From: an uncultured Lachnospiraceae bacterium
Lineage (GTDB): Bacteria > Bacillota > Clostridia > Lachnospirales > Lachnospiraceae
Assembly: GCA_945919795.1 (NCBI GenBank)
Contig: CAMEJJ010000017.1
Coordinates: 1-64,000 of the forward strand
Reading direction: 5' to 3'
DNA: 64,000 bases
Each line of letters begins with the position of its first letter. Within the stretch, counting starts at the first letter, position 1. Below, piece by piece: positions 9,056 through 17,704 of this stretch. Both the position numbers and the translations under genes were made by a program. Under the pieces are notes generated by a model. It was not told the origin of the DNA. It worked only from the letters and a program-made list of their open reading frames with translations, and did not search any database.

Positions 9056-10061
9056 TCTCGTCACCTCCGCCTCTGGAAATAATAATTTCTGCGGAATCTT
9101 CTAACTTACGTATAATATTAACAATCTTCTGCTGTGCTTCTTCAACGTCCTTCATACGTACAGGTCCCATGAATTCCATATCTTCCTGAATCATGGCAGC
9201 CAAACGTTTGGAAAGGTTGTTGAAAATTGCATTCTGAACCTGTTCTGTCGAGCCCTTTAACGCAATTGCCAGATCGGAATTTTCAACATCACGCAGCACA
9301 CGCTGAATCGCTCTGTCGTCCAAAAGCAGAATATCTTCGAATACAAACATCTTTTTGCGGATTTCGTCTGCCAGTTCGGGATCTTCGATTTCCAAAGTCT
9401 CCATGATATGTTTCTCTGTTCCACGGTCTACTGTATTTAAAATCTCGACAACCGCATCGACACCACCAATAACCGTGTAATCCTGATTGACCAAAGATGA
9501 CAACTGTGTCTCTAACACACGCTCCACTTCTTTGATAACATCCGGACTTGTTCGATCCATCGTTGCCACACGCCTTGCTACATCGGCCTGACGGTCCGGA
9601 GGCAATGCAGACAAAATCATAGAAGACTGACTTGGTGACAGATAAGATAAAATCAATGCAATTGTCTGCGGGTGCTCGTCCTGAATAAAGTTTAAAATCT
9701 GGGAAGCATCTGCTTTTCTGACAAACTCGAACGGTTTTACCTGCAATGATGCGGTAAGCTTACCAATCACATCCATTGCCTTTTCTGCGCCAAGCGCTTT
9801 TTCAAGCAACTCTTTAGCATAACCGATACCACCTTCGGCAATATACTGCTGAGCCAGACATACTTCATAAAACTCGTTGATGACATCATCCTTTAACTGC
9901 GGTGTAATACTGCGCGTATTCGCAATCTCTAATGTCAATTCTTCTATTTCATCTTCTTTTAAATGTTTAAAAATCAAAGACGACTTCTCCGGACCGAGGG
10001 CAATCAGTAAAATTGCAGCCTTCTGTATACCGGAAATCGAATGTTCTCCCATCTTTGCCAT
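9045..10061 (-). CDS. fliG: Flagellar motor switch protein FliG
   Basis: Rotor protein that interacts with the stator and forms the C-ring with FliM/FliN. Full length (338 aa). The N-terminal domain (ISGIQKAAILLIALGPEKSSLIFKHL), the middle domain with HPQTIALILSYL (about 129-140) and the C-terminal charged torque helix (VFEDILLLDDRAIQRVLRDVENSDLAIALKG) are all clear. ATG at 10061 follows GGGGGT; the ribosome site overlaps the last codons of fliF, seven bases away. Confidence 0.97.
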   Translation of the reverse strand: MAKMGEHSISGIQKAAILLIALGPEKSSLIFKHLKEDEIEELTLEIANTRSITPQLKDDVINEFYEVCLAQQYIAEGGIGYAKELLEKALGAEKAMDVIGKLTASLQVKPFEFVRKADASQILNFIQDEHPQTIALILSYLSPSQSSMILSALPPDRQADVARRVATMDRTSPDVIKEVERVLETQLSSLVNQDYTVIGGVDAVVEILNTVDRGTEKHIMETLEIEDPELADEIRKKMFVFEDILLLDDRAIQRVLRDVENSDLAIALKGSTEQVQNAIFNNLSKRLAAMIQEDMEFMGPVRMKDVEEAQQKIVNIIRKLEDSAEIIISRGGGDEIVV

Positions 10062-10067
10062 AGACTG

Positions 10068-11675
10068 TTACCCCCAATCTTCCGACAGCCAGTTTCGCAA
10101 AAGATTTGCAACGGCCTCCGGATTTTCATCCACAAATCTTTCAATCAATCTGCGGGTCTCAGATTTTTCTTCCAATTCAATATCTTCGAGTGTATCTGTA
10201 GGCGTGGATTGCAATAAACTCTCCACAGAAAGTTCTTCTTCGACTTCTTCTGTCTTTGCCTCCCGCATACTACGCAAAATAACAAATGCCAATAATCCGA
10301 GAATTAATACAATGATGATAACCTGAATAACATCTGTAGCTTCTACATTCAGGCCTTCTTTATCAATAAAAATCGGAACATCATATGCAACAATGGATAT
10401 ATTTTCCGCAGGAATACCAGTTGCCGTCTGTACCAATGCGACAATATCCGCATCTACCTCCTGCTTTACGGAAGCTTCATTGGCCGCCTTAAACTCATCC
10501 CATGTCATATCTGTTAAAAGTCCCTGTGCCTTTACATCTTCTTCCTTGTAGATATGTAAAGATTTTGCTGCTACCGAAATGGACGATGTCGAATACTGGA
10601 TAAGCCCTGCCGGAACATCCTTTGTGGTAATCTTTTCATTTGGCAGATAATCATAAGACTGCTGATTGACAGTCTCTGAAGAATTATCATAATTATCAAT
10701 GACGTAGCTCGGCTCATTGTCACTGTCATTACTCGTCACACCGGGAACACCACCGGTACCACCGGTCGACTCGGACTCATAGGTCTCGGAATGACTTAAC
10801 ACGCCCTGTGTCTGATCTTCTGCCGGTGTATATTGATGATCTACAATCTGCGTTGATGAAAAATCCAGATCCAGATTGCTTGCCACTTCAATACTGTCAT
10901 ACAAATCCGTACCAAGCAAAACCGATTTTACTTCACTCTTTACCAGATCTTCCGCCTTTTTCTTCATGGAAAGCTGCGTGGTTGCCGTTGCTCCTCCAAC
11001 AGAGGATACGTCATCTCCCGAAAAGAGCAGATTTCCGTCCGTATCAATAATCGTAATATTATCCGTTGTCTCGTTGCCCAGTGCAGATGCAGCAAACCGT
11101 GCAAGCGCCGCCGCAATATCTTCGGTCATTTCGCCTTCCAGTTCCAAGGTAATTGCCGCAAAAGCATCCGTCTTTTGAGAAATCAGGGTGCCGTCATTTT
11201 CCGGAAGGTCCAGAGTAACAATTGCATTTTTAACAACCGAGTTGGCCTCTAAATCCGTTTCCATCTTTTGCTGTAACAGATAAACCCATCTCTTCTGCTT
11301 GTCCGATTCCGTCGTAGAAAAGCCGCCTGCGGTCACGTCATCAATGGTATAACCGGCAGCCGTAATCTTATTGGCTCCCAACAATAAATTCGCCTGTGAT
11401 TCCTGACTTTCCAAAACAGAAACAATGGTTCCGTCCGCATTTGTCTGATATTCAAGACCATTACTCTCTAACAATTCAACAATCTCAGCTGCTTCTGCAG
11501 TCGTCTCACAGGTAGCCAATGTAACATACGTTTTTCTGGTCAATAAGGTCACTAAAAGGGCCAGTGCCAAAATGACACCCGCCGCAATACTGATGATGAT
11601 GGTTTTTTGACGCGTTGTAAATTTATCCCACCATTCCAATACTCTTTTCGGAATTTCCCTTATTCTGTCTAACAC
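10068..11675 (-). CDS. fliF: Flagellar MS-ring protein FliF
   Basis: Inner-membrane ring that anchors the rod and nucleates the C-ring. A first transmembrane helix is at about 25-45 (IIISIAAGVILALALLVTLL), the YscJ/FliF ring-building region follows (about 50-215, with GANKITAAGYTIDDV and RWVYLLQQKMETDLE), then the FliF C-terminal region, a second transmembrane helix (about 445-465, VIQVIIIVLILGLLAFVIL) and a cytoplasmic FliG-binding tail (IERFVDENPEAVANLLRNWL). The GTG start at 11675 has AAAAGGAG upstream. 535 residues is normal for the family. Confidence 0.96.
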   Translation of the reverse strand: MLDRIREIPKRVLEWWDKFTTRQKTIIISIAAGVILALALLVTLLTRKTYVTLATCETTAEAAEIVELLESNGLEYQTNADGTIVSVLESQESQANLLLGANKITAAGYTIDDVTAGGFSTTESDKQKRWVYLLQQKMETDLEANSVVKNAIVTLDLPENDGTLISQKTDAFAAITLELEGEMTEDIAAALARFAASALGNETTDNITIIDTDGNLLFSGDDVSSVGGATATTQLSMKKKAEDLVKSEVKSVLLGTDLYDSIEVASNLDLDFSSTQIVDHQYTPAEDQTQGVLSHSETYESESTGGTGGVPGVTSNDSDNEPSYVIDNYDNSSETVNQQSYDYLPNEKITTKDVPAGLIQYSTSSISVAAKSLHIYKEEDVKAQGLLTDMTWDEFKAANEASVKQEVDADIVALVQTATGIPAENISIVAYDVPIFIDKEGLNVEATDVIQVIIIVLILGLLAFVILRSMREAKTEEVEEELSVESLLQSTPTDTLEDIELEEKSETRRLIERFVDENPEAVANLLRNWLSEDWG

Positions 11676-11708
11676 AGCAAACTGCTCCTTTTATCACACG
11701 TAGTATTG

Positions 11709-12032
11709 TTAAATCTGCATCTGCATAATTGTATTGTATGCTTCGATAATCTTATCCCTTACTGCAATCGTATAATTAAGAGAAGCTGACGCCTTCTGCA
11801 ATGCAATCGTCAAATCATGTGTATTTTCCGCTTCACCCATCGCAAACTTAATTTCTTCATTTTCAGCATCAGACAAATAGCTATTCGTCTGACTGATATT
11901 ATTAATTGCACTATTCAAAAAAGTTGAAAAAATATCTTCACTCTCATTTGTTGTATTTGCTGATGATTTAGATGCACCGGTCATCTGATTAAGCAAAGAC
12001 GGATTTACTCCATATAATGATTGTATGTCCAT
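11709..12032 (-). CDS. fliE: Flagellar hook-basal body complex protein FliE
   Basis: Small rod-MS ring junction protein (107 aa), first substrate of flagellar export. The conserved second half is present, including FAMGEAENTHDLTIALQKAS followed by LNYTIAVRDKIIEAYNTIMQMQI. ATG at 12032 follows GGAGGT by seven bases; the upstream in-frame ATG at 12053 is a poor start. It lies between flgC and fliF as in other Firmicutes. Confidence 0.95.
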   Translation of the reverse strand: MDIQSLYGVNPSLLNQMTGASKSSANTTNESEDIFSTFLNSAINNISQTNSYLSDAENEEIKFAMGEAENTHDLTIALQKASASLNYTIAVRDKIIEAYNTIMQMQI

Positions 12033-12123
12033 GTTGTACCTCCAATATGGCAATCGATTTTGTATACCATTTTAATATTTTGTATACTATTTTACAATTT
12101 TGCTATTGATATATTTGCAAAAA

Positions 12124-12567
12124 TTAATTGGCCATCTCCAAACCTTTTACTGCCATGGCCTTACTGGTCGTAAAAGCTGTTGCATTTGCTTCATACGAAC
12201 GGCTTGCATCAATCAGGTCCGTCATTTCGGTAATAATATTGACATTGGGATAATATACATATCCGTCTTCATCGGCATCCGGATGATCCGGTTCATAAGC
12301 CTTAATCAAATCCGTCTCCGTATCCTCAAACGTACCGGTAACCTTTACGCCCTGTCCTTTATAGGTACCCTTCGCCTTATTTAGGGCATCGGCAAAAGAA
12401 GCTCCGCCTGTACGTTCCTCAAACACAACCACTTTCCGTCTGTAAGGTGTTCCGTCAGCCGTACGTGTGGTATTTACATTAGCAATATTTTCAGAAATCA
12501 CATCCATACGGTATCGTTGTGCCGTCAATCCGGATGCATTTATATCAAAAGAATTAAATATACTCAT
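12124..12567 (-). CDS. flgC: Flagellar proximal rod protein FlgC
   Basis: Proximal rod subunit, 147 aa. The N-terminus MSIFNSFDINASGLTAQRYRMDVISENIANVNTT is diagnostic and the C-terminal helix (LIDASRSYEANATAFTTSKAM) is typical of the flagellar rod family. ATG follows AACAGGAG. The gene is the second of the operon, 76 bp after flgB. Confidence 0.97.
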   Translation of the reverse strand: MSIFNSFDINASGLTAQRYRMDVISENIANVNTTRTADGTPYRRKVVVFEERTGGASFADALNKAKGTYKGQGVKVTGTFEDTETDLIKAYEPDHPDADEDGYVYYPNVNIITEMTDLIDASRSYEANATAFTTSKAMAVKGLEMAN

Positions 12568-12643
12568 TCCGTTTCTCCTGTTAAATTACTTTATACAATA
12601 AGTTCGTGTTTCACTGTATTCATGATTATTAAAATATAAGTTA

Positions 12644-13033
12644 TTACTTCATAGCGCTCTTCAAATTGGAGAACTCACTATTGATACTGTCCATCAATGC
12701 CTGATAACGAATCTGGTTTTCCGCTAATTGAACCTGCTCTGTATCAACATCCACATTATTTTGGTCCAAACGATATGAATAATCACCATAATCGGTATAA
12801 GGGGATACATCCAGCGCTCCCTTGCGCAGATTGGCAACCTTTGTATCCATATTTGTGCCATCAGCACTTTGAATTGCCTGTTTCAGGGCATCCTCAAAAT
12901 CTACATCCTGTCTTTTATAACCGGGTGTATCATAATTGGCAATATTATTGGCAATTAAATCATTGCGAATCCAAGAGGCATCCGCTGCTTTGCCAAGAAC
13001 ATTGATATAATCGAATGCATTTGAAGAAATCAT
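12644..13033 (-). CDS. flgB: Flagellar proximal rod protein FlgB
   Basis: Proximal rod subunit, 129 aa, first gene of the flagellar operon. It contains the family hallmark IRNDLIANNIANYDTPGYKRQDVDFEDAL (about 22-50) and a C-terminal helix NQIRYQALMDSINSEFSNLKSAMK. ATG follows AAGGAG by eight bases. The operon promoter lies about 50 bp upstream. Confidence 0.97.
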   Translation of the reverse strand: MISSNAFDYINVLGKAADASWIRNDLIANNIANYDTPGYKRQDVDFEDALKQAIQSADGTNMDTKVANLRKGALDVSPYTDYGDYSYRLDQNNVDVDTEQVQLAENQIRYQALMDSINSEFSNLKSAMK

Positions 13034-13084
13034 CTAACCACTCCTTAATCTGTATACGACCGCATAATAGCCCTACCTTATTCC

Positions 13085-13112
13085 ATTATAGATTATTTAG
13101 AGAAAAACACAA
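13085..13112 (-). promoter_or_regulatory. Sigma-A-type promoter of the flgB operon
   Basis: On the minus strand TTGTGT (13107-13112) and a perfect TATAAT (13085-13090) are separated by 16 bases, about 50 bp before the flgB start. The -35 element lies inside one copy of a repeated word (ACACAAGAT / ATCTTGTGT), so a protein binding this word could control it. I see no sigma-28 (TAAA...GCCGATAA) signature, so the early/middle flagellar genes appear to use the housekeeping sigma factor. Confidence 0.6.
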
Positions 13113-13317
13113 GATTTTTTTATGAAAAAATACTTTATCTTGTGTCTTTTCATCGTTCCGGACACAAGATGTGCTTAATTATGTAAACAAGCTTTGTTCC
13201 CGACAAAACCGCTTCGCTTGTTTTATCGCTGGTTATGGGGCAAATGTAATTATGCAAGCCTATTACATTTTTTCTAAAATAAAAAGGATTTACATGGGTA
13301 AATCCTTTTATCTTGTG
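13107..13317. repeat. Four copies of ATCTTGTG(T) in alternating orientation between codY and flgB
   Basis: ACACAAGAT at 13107-13115, ATCTTGTGTC at 13137-13146, GACACAAGAT at 13161-13170 and ATCTTGTG at 13309-13316. The second and third copies form a perfect 10-bp inverted repeat with a 14-base loop; the first and second can also pair (9 bp), so the two hairpins exclude each other. The first copy overlaps the flgB -35 box. This could be an operator or simply repeat debris. The rest of the 428-bp codY-flgB gap holds only the flgB promoter and the codY terminator. Confidence 0.55.
13282..13309 (-). terminator. Intrinsic terminator of codY
   Basis: A perfect 12-bp stem (AAAAGGATTTAC at 13282-13293, GTAAATCCTTTT at 13298-13309) with a 4-base loop, followed on the minus strand by TATTTTAG after the T-rich stem end. 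It lies about 150 bp after the codY stop and isolates codY from the flagellar promoter. Confidence 0.75.
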
Positions 13318-13461
13318 CAAATCCTTTTGCTCTCTATTATGTTTTATAGCAGGAAACCATCCTGTTGTCGCAAAAACTCTTTGACTATCATTTGATAACA
13401 GCCAAATGATTAATAAACTTCATATTATTTATCGGCATATATTTTTGCTATCCTTAGCATT

Positions 13462-14244
13462 TTACATAAATTTCCGACGATAATCTTCTATTTCCTCATA
13501 CACAGCATCATTTACGACCTTGATATAAGTACCTTTCATTCCGGAACTGCGTGATTCAATAACACCGGCACTTTCAAATTTGCGCAACGCATTCACAATG
13601 ACGCTTCTTGTAATTCCTACTCTGTCTGCAATCTTACTGGCAACCAGAATTCCCTCTGTTCCATTCAATTCATCAAAAATATGAACAATTGCTTCAGCTT
13701 CCGAAGATGATAATGTACCTAGTGCAGCTTTTACCACCTGATGTTTCCGTGAATCCTCGGCATTTTCTTCATTGACAGAACGCAGCATCTCCAATCCGAC
13801 AACCGTAACACCATATTCCGTCAAAATAATATCATCAATATCATATTGTTCATCGCACTGGTATAAAAACAAGGTTCCGAGACGTTCCCCTGCAATTTCA
13901 ATTGGTGCAATGACAGCCTGATATTTCTTACTGTCCGTCGTTTCAAATCCTAATGTAGAAAGATTAACATTTTCTTTTGTACTCAAAACGGAAAGAAAAC
14001 GATCATTGAGCATTGTATCAATAAAGCTTCCAACATTTCCCTCTATAAGCTCGGTAATCTTTTCAATCTCGGGCCGTTCACCTACTCCAAGTATCTTGCC
14101 CTTTCTACTAATGACCAAAACATTAGATTGTAGAATTTCCTTCATGACATCGCAGATATCATTAAACACTACCTTACTTGAATTGTTGTTATGTAATAAT
14201 TTACCAATCTTTCTCGTCTTATCCAGAAGCTGTACACTACTCAT
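13462..14244 (-). CDS. codY: GTP-sensing pleiotropic repressor CodY
   Basis: Global regulator of Firmicutes that binds GTP and branched-chain amino acids and represses nutrient-stress, motility and biosynthetic genes. The N-terminal GAF domain (about 1-155, LLDKTRKIGKLL and VVFNDICDVMKEILQSNVLVISRKGKILG) and the C-terminal winged helix (about 198-245, ASKIADRVGITRSVIVNALRKFESAGVIESRSSGMKGTYIKV) are unmistakable. The second ATG (14244) is preferred: the AAAGGATG ribosome site abuts the first ATG at 14256 but lies nine bases from the second, and the resulting N-terminus matches known CodY. It is flanked by topA and the flagellar operon as in many Clostridia. A near-consensus CodY box upstream suggests autoregulation. 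Confidence 0.97.
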   Translation of the reverse strand: MSSVQLLDKTRKIGKLLHNNNSSKVVFNDICDVMKEILQSNVLVISRKGKILGVGERPEIEKITELIEGNVGSFIDTMLNDRFLSVLSTKENVNLSTLGFETTDSKKYQAVIAPIEIAGERLGTLFLYQCDEQYDIDDIILTEYGVTVVGLEMLRSVNEENAEDSRKHQVVKAALGTLSSSEAEAIVHIFDELNGTEGILVASKIADRVGITRSVIVNALRKFESAGVIESRSSGMKGTYIKVVNDAVYEEIEDYRRKFM

Positions 14245-14330
14245 TGATTTCTTCATCCTTTGTAGAACTTTGTTGCAAACTTTGTATTATGCATATACCG
14301 AAAGCTTTTTCAATTGCTGAGACTAAAATT

Positions 14331-14359
14331 ATTCTAGCATTATTTTCTCACATATGCAA
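14331..14359 (-). promoter_or_regulatory. Sigma-A-type promoter of codY
   Basis: On the minus strand TTGCAT (14354-14359) and TAGAAT (14331-14336) with a 17-base spacer, about 90 bp before the codY start. Confidence 0.6.
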
Positions 14360-14371
14360 ACAAAAATGTCA

Positions 14372-14386
14372 AATTGTCTGAAAATT
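14372..14386 (-). promoter_or_regulatory. CodY box upstream of codY
   Basis: AATTTTCAGACAATT on the minus strand matches 14 of 15 positions of the established CodY-binding consensus AATTTTCWGAAAATT. It is centred about 22 bp upstream of the -35 element, a position suited to autoregulation. Confidence 0.7.
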
Positions 14387-14491
14387 GTGTGTGTTTTTCT
14401 TTTTTGCTAGGTTTAACTTGATCTTTCTCGATTTTTGCTTTGTCCTTGGAGTCTGTTTTGACTTGTTTGCATGCCTTTTATTGTCTCCGTA

Positions 14492-15120
14492 GCATACTTT
14501 TTGACTTGATTTTGTATTTTGGTATGCCCTTTTACCTGTTTTTACCCGCAAAAAACGGCTCCGGGCATACTTTTTAGCTTGATTTTATGCTCTGGTATGC
14601 CTTTTTGCTTGATTGGCTTGCATATAATCGGCTCCGGGGCATACTTATTGACTTGCTTTTGTTTTCTGGTATGCCTTTTTGCTTGATTGGCTTGCTTAAA
14701 ATCGACTTCGGGGCATACTTCTTGACTTGCTTTTGTCTTCCGGTATGCCTTTTTGCTTGATTGGCTTGCATATAATCGGCTCCGGGGCATACTTATTGAC
14801 TTGCTTTTGTTTTCTGGTATGCCTTTTTGCTTGATTGGCTTGCATATAATCGGCTCCGAGGCATACTTCTTGACTTGCTTTCATTATCTGGTATGCTTTT
14901 TTGTTTGTTTTGCTTGCCATAAAACCGGCTCGGGGCATACTTCTTGATTTGATTTTATTTTACGGTATGCCTTTTTGCTCGGTTTGCTTGCATATAATCG
15001 GCTCCGGGGCATACTTCTTGATTTGATTTTATTTTACGGTATGCCTTTTTGCTTGGGTTGCTTGCCATAAATCGGCTCCGGGGCATACTTTAAGTCATAA
15101 TTTTATATTCCGGTATGTCC
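14492..15120. repeat. 74-bp tandem palindromic repeat array (nine copies)
   Basis: Copies begin with GCATAC at 14492, 14565, 14639, 14713, 14787, 14861, 14935, 15009 and 15083. Spacing is 74 bases except 73 for the first, most diverged unit. Each copy has GGCATAC, a loop of roughly 20-25 bases and GTATGCC, followed by TTTTTGCTT and, in most copies, a TAATCGGCTCCGGGG-like block leading into the next unit. The units are contiguous without spacers, so this is not CRISPR. Several open frames run through it on both strands but share no plausible start or homology. Degenerate relatives of the unit extend to about 14400. The array fills most of the 1.17 kb between codY and topA. Confidence 0.93.
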
Positions 15121-15159
15121 TTAAGTCACATATGTAGTAAAAAACAAAAGATCAATTTA

Positions 15160-15295
15160 AAATAGCAGCAATATAATAGTAATAATAGCAATAATATCAA
15201 TAGTAACAATAGTAACAATAGTAACAATAATATCAGTAATATCAATAAGATCAATAAGATCAATAAAATCAATATTATAATAATAATTGACAATA
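15160..15295. repeat. Simple-sequence tract (AATAGTAAC / ATCAATAAG words)
   Basis: A low-complexity A/T-rich stretch built of 6- to 9-base words, including three consecutive AATAGTAAC-type units near 15195-15225 and ATCAATAAG units near 15240-15265. No gene or promoter recognised. It sits between the 74-bp array and the topA 3' end. Confidence 0.75.
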
Positions 15296-15316
15296 TAAAA
15301 GGCACTTATTCTATAT

Positions 15317-15353
15317 CCACCAATTGTTAAATTATATTTCTAACAGTTGGTGG
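15317..15353. repeat. 13-bp near-perfect inverted repeat downstream of topA
   Basis: CCACCAATTGTTA (15317-15329) and TAACAGTTGGTGG (15341-15353) pair at 12 of 13 positions plus a G-T wobble, with an 11-base loop. No T-run follows on either strand. A second, AT-only 9-bp hairpin (15386-15408) lies immediately after the topA stop. Either could serve as a weak 3' end for topA. Confidence 0.45.
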
Positions 15354-15414
15354 TGGTAATAGAACCTGTGCCCAAATTATTTCATATAATTTTTCCCATA
15401 AAAATTATCTAATA

Positions 15415-17484
15415 TTACTTCTTCACAGTCTCCACATAGCCACATTTTTCATCGGCACAGCAGAGTTTATTCCCCTTTTGGATTAAGACATTTCCGCAAT
15501 CGGGACACTTTTTGTCCACAGGTTTCTGCCAAACCATAAAATCACATTCCGGATATCCTTCACAGCCGTAAAATCTACGGCCTTTTTGGGTACGTTTCAC
15601 AACGATATCCTTTCCGCATTTCGGACAAGATACTCCGATCTTTTCCAGATAAGGTTTTGTGTTGTGACATTCCGGAAATCCCGGACAACCGAGGAACTTA
15701 CCGTGAGGGCCATACTTGATAACCATATTGCGACCGCAAAGTTCACATTTGACATCGGTTTCTTCGTCTGCAATCTTGACATGCTCCAACGTCTTTTCTG
15801 CCTGCTCTACGGCACTTTCCAAATCGGGATAAAAATTCTTTAAAATAACTTTCCAGTTCGTACTGTCTTCTTCAATACCATCCAATAAGGATTCCATATT
15901 GACCGTAAAATTGACATCAACAATGGTAGGAAAAGCTTCTTTCATCATATTGTTTACAACATCACCGATTTCTGTCATAAACAAATTCTTTCCTTCTTTT
16001 CCGACATAGCGGCGCGCTAAAATGGTTGTAATTGTAGGTGCATAAGTTGAAGGACGTCCAATTCCCAACTCTTCCATAGTATGAACCAGACTTGCCTCCG
16101 TATAATGAGCCGGCGGCTGTGTAAAATGCTGATCATAATGGAATTCCTCCAAAGAAAGCTTTGTATCTTTGCTTAAGGAAGTCAAAAGCTTGTTGGGTTC
16201 TGCCTTCTCACCGTCTGCTTCGGTATAGACACTCATAAAACCGTCAAATTTGACCTTGCTGGCTGCAACCGTAAAACGATAATCAGCAGCATCAATTTTG
16301 ACAGAAGTGGTTTCGTACACAGCCGGAGCCATCTGGCTTGCGGTAAAGCGTTTCCAAATCAGCTGATACAAACGGAATAAATCTCTGGGCAATGAATCCT
16401 TTAATGAAGAAGGAATTCGATTGATGTCTGTGGGACGGATTGCTTCGTGTGCATCCTGAATCTTTCCTTTGGAAGTCTTTTTATTTTTTTCACCGGCAAG
16501 ATAATTCTTACCATAGCTTTCCTCTATAAATTCCGCTGCAGCTTTTGATGCTTCTTCAGAAATACGGGTTGAATCCGTACGTAAGTAACTAATTAAACCA
16601 ACGGTTCCCTGTCCTTTAATTTCAACACCTTCATATAACTGCTGCGCTAAGCGCATTGTCTTTTGTGTAGAGAAATTTAATGTCTTGGATGATTCCTGTT
16701 GCAGGGTTGAAGTTGTAAAGGGTAAAGGCTGTTTACGAACTCTTTCTCCCGTTTTGATATCGGAAATCTGATATTTTGCACCCTTTAAGTCATTTAAAAT
16801 GCCGTCTAACTGCTCTTTTGAGCCGATAGAAAGCTTTTCATCCTTTTTACCATAGAATTTAGCAACCAACGGCTTCTTCTCGCCATCAATCGTAAAATCA
16901 GCCTCTAAAGACCAATACTCTTCGGGAATAAACGCATTGATTTCATCTTCACGGTCTCCGATCAGACGCAAAGCAACCGACTGCACACGTCCTGCACTCA
17001 GTCCCCTCTTAACCTTTTCCCACAACAATGGTGAAATTTTGTATCCAACCATACGGTCTAAAATACGACGTGTCTGCTGTGCATTGACCAGATTCATATC
17101 AATCTCACGCGGATTCTTTAAAGATTCCTTTACAGCAGTCTTTGTAATTTCATTGAATGTAATTCGATATACCTTTTTATCCTGAAGCTTCAACGCTTCA
17201 TACAAATGCCATGAAATGGCCTCTCCTTCACGGTCCGGGTCAGTTGCAAGATAAATCTTTTCTGCCTTTTTCACTTCTTTACGAAGTGCAGACAGAATAT
17301 CTCCCTTTCCACGGATTGTGATGTACTTCGGCTCATAATCATGTTCAAAATCTATTCCTAATGTTGATTTCGGCAAATCCCTGACATGACCATTACTTGC
17401 CATAACTTCATAGTTCGGCCCCAAAAACTTTTTTATGGTTTTTACTTTTGCAGGTGATTCCACGATGACCAGATATTTTGCCAT
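15415..17484 (-). CDS. topA: DNA topoisomerase I
   Basis: Type IA topoisomerase that relaxes negative supercoils. The Toprim domain carries the metal-binding DPDREGEAISWHL block (about 82-94); the catalytic tyrosine is Y300 in GLISYLRTDSTRIS; GYKISPLLWEKVKRGLSAGRVQSVALRLI (about 148-176) is also family-specific. Three C-terminal zinc ribbons follow (CELCGRNM...CPGFPEC, CPKCGKDI...CEGYPEC, CPDCGNVL...CADEKC). 689 residues is standard. The ATG at 17484 has AAAGGGGAT upstream; the frame extends 20 codons further without a ribosome site. It is the usual upstream neighbour of codY in this group. Confidence 0.98.
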   Translation of the reverse strand: MAKYLVIVESPAKVKTIKKFLGPNYEVMASNGHVRDLPKSTLGIDFEHDYEPKYITIRGKGDILSALRKEVKKAEKIYLATDPDREGEAISWHLYEALKLQDKKVYRITFNEITKTAVKESLKNPREIDMNLVNAQQTRRILDRMVGYKISPLLWEKVKRGLSAGRVQSVALRLIGDREDEINAFIPEEYWSLEADFTIDGEKKPLVAKFYGKKDEKLSIGSKEQLDGILNDLKGAKYQISDIKTGERVRKQPLPFTTSTLQQESSKTLNFSTQKTMRLAQQLYEGVEIKGQGTVGLISYLRTDSTRISEEASKAAAEFIEESYGKNYLAGEKNKKTSKGKIQDAHEAIRPTDINRIPSSLKDSLPRDLFRLYQLIWKRFTASQMAPAVYETTSVKIDAADYRFTVAASKVKFDGFMSVYTEADGEKAEPNKLLTSLSKDTKLSLEEFHYDQHFTQPPAHYTEASLVHTMEELGIGRPSTYAPTITTILARRYVGKEGKNLFMTEIGDVVNNMMKEAFPTIVDVNFTVNMESLLDGIEEDSTNWKVILKNFYPDLESAVEQAEKTLEHVKIADEETDVKCELCGRNMVIKYGPHGKFLGCPGFPECHNTKPYLEKIGVSCPKCGKDIVVKRTQKGRRFYGCEGYPECDFMVWQKPVDKKCPDCGNVLIQKGNKLCCADEKCGYVETVKK

Positions 17485-17524
17485 TTTTATATCCCCTTTT
17501 TTTGAAACTCTTACAATGGTACAA

Positions 17525-17553
17525 ACTATACACGAAAAAATCAAATGTGTAAA
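17525..17553 (-). promoter_or_regulatory. Sigma-A-type promoter of topA
   Basis: Minus-strand TTTACA (17548-17553), 17-base spacer, TATAGT (17525-17530), about 40 bp before the topA ATG. Confidence 0.65.
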
Positions 17554-17650
17554 GAATTTTTTTTGAATTTAATTTTTTTTCATAAAAAAGAACTCTAAAA
17601 TAATATATTGATAATTCTCAGATAATACAGCTTTATTAAAAAGGCTTTGC

Positions 17651-17686
17651 AAAAAAACGCTACAGACAAAATGCCTGTAGCGTTTT
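17651..17686 (-). terminator. Intrinsic terminator of the pilus operon
   Basis: AAAACGCTACAG (17654-17665) and CTGTAGCGTTTT (17675-17686) form a perfect 12-bp stem with a 9-base loop. On the minus strand the stem runs into seven consecutive T residues. It lies just after the stop of the 1738-residue gene and ends the pilus operon before topA. Confidence 0.9.
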
Positions 17687-17704
17687 AGAAAACATATTAA
17701 ATAT

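Noticed and set aside
13100-13140. CodY box in front of flgB (TTTTTTCATAAAAAA region)
   Set aside because: About five mismatches to the consensus in an A/T-rich stretch; not distinguishable from chance.
13171-13395. 74-residue + strand open frame between flgB and codY
   Set aside because: Runs through the codY terminator and repeats, no ribosome site, no recognisable features.
14542-14947. Overlapping open frames on both strands through the 74-bp array
   Set aside because: Repeat length 74 shifts frame at every unit, so the same DNA gives different peptides in successive units; no start signals or homology.
14492-15120. CRISPR array
   Set aside because: Units are contiguous and the whole 74 bases is conserved; there are no unique spacers and no cas genes.
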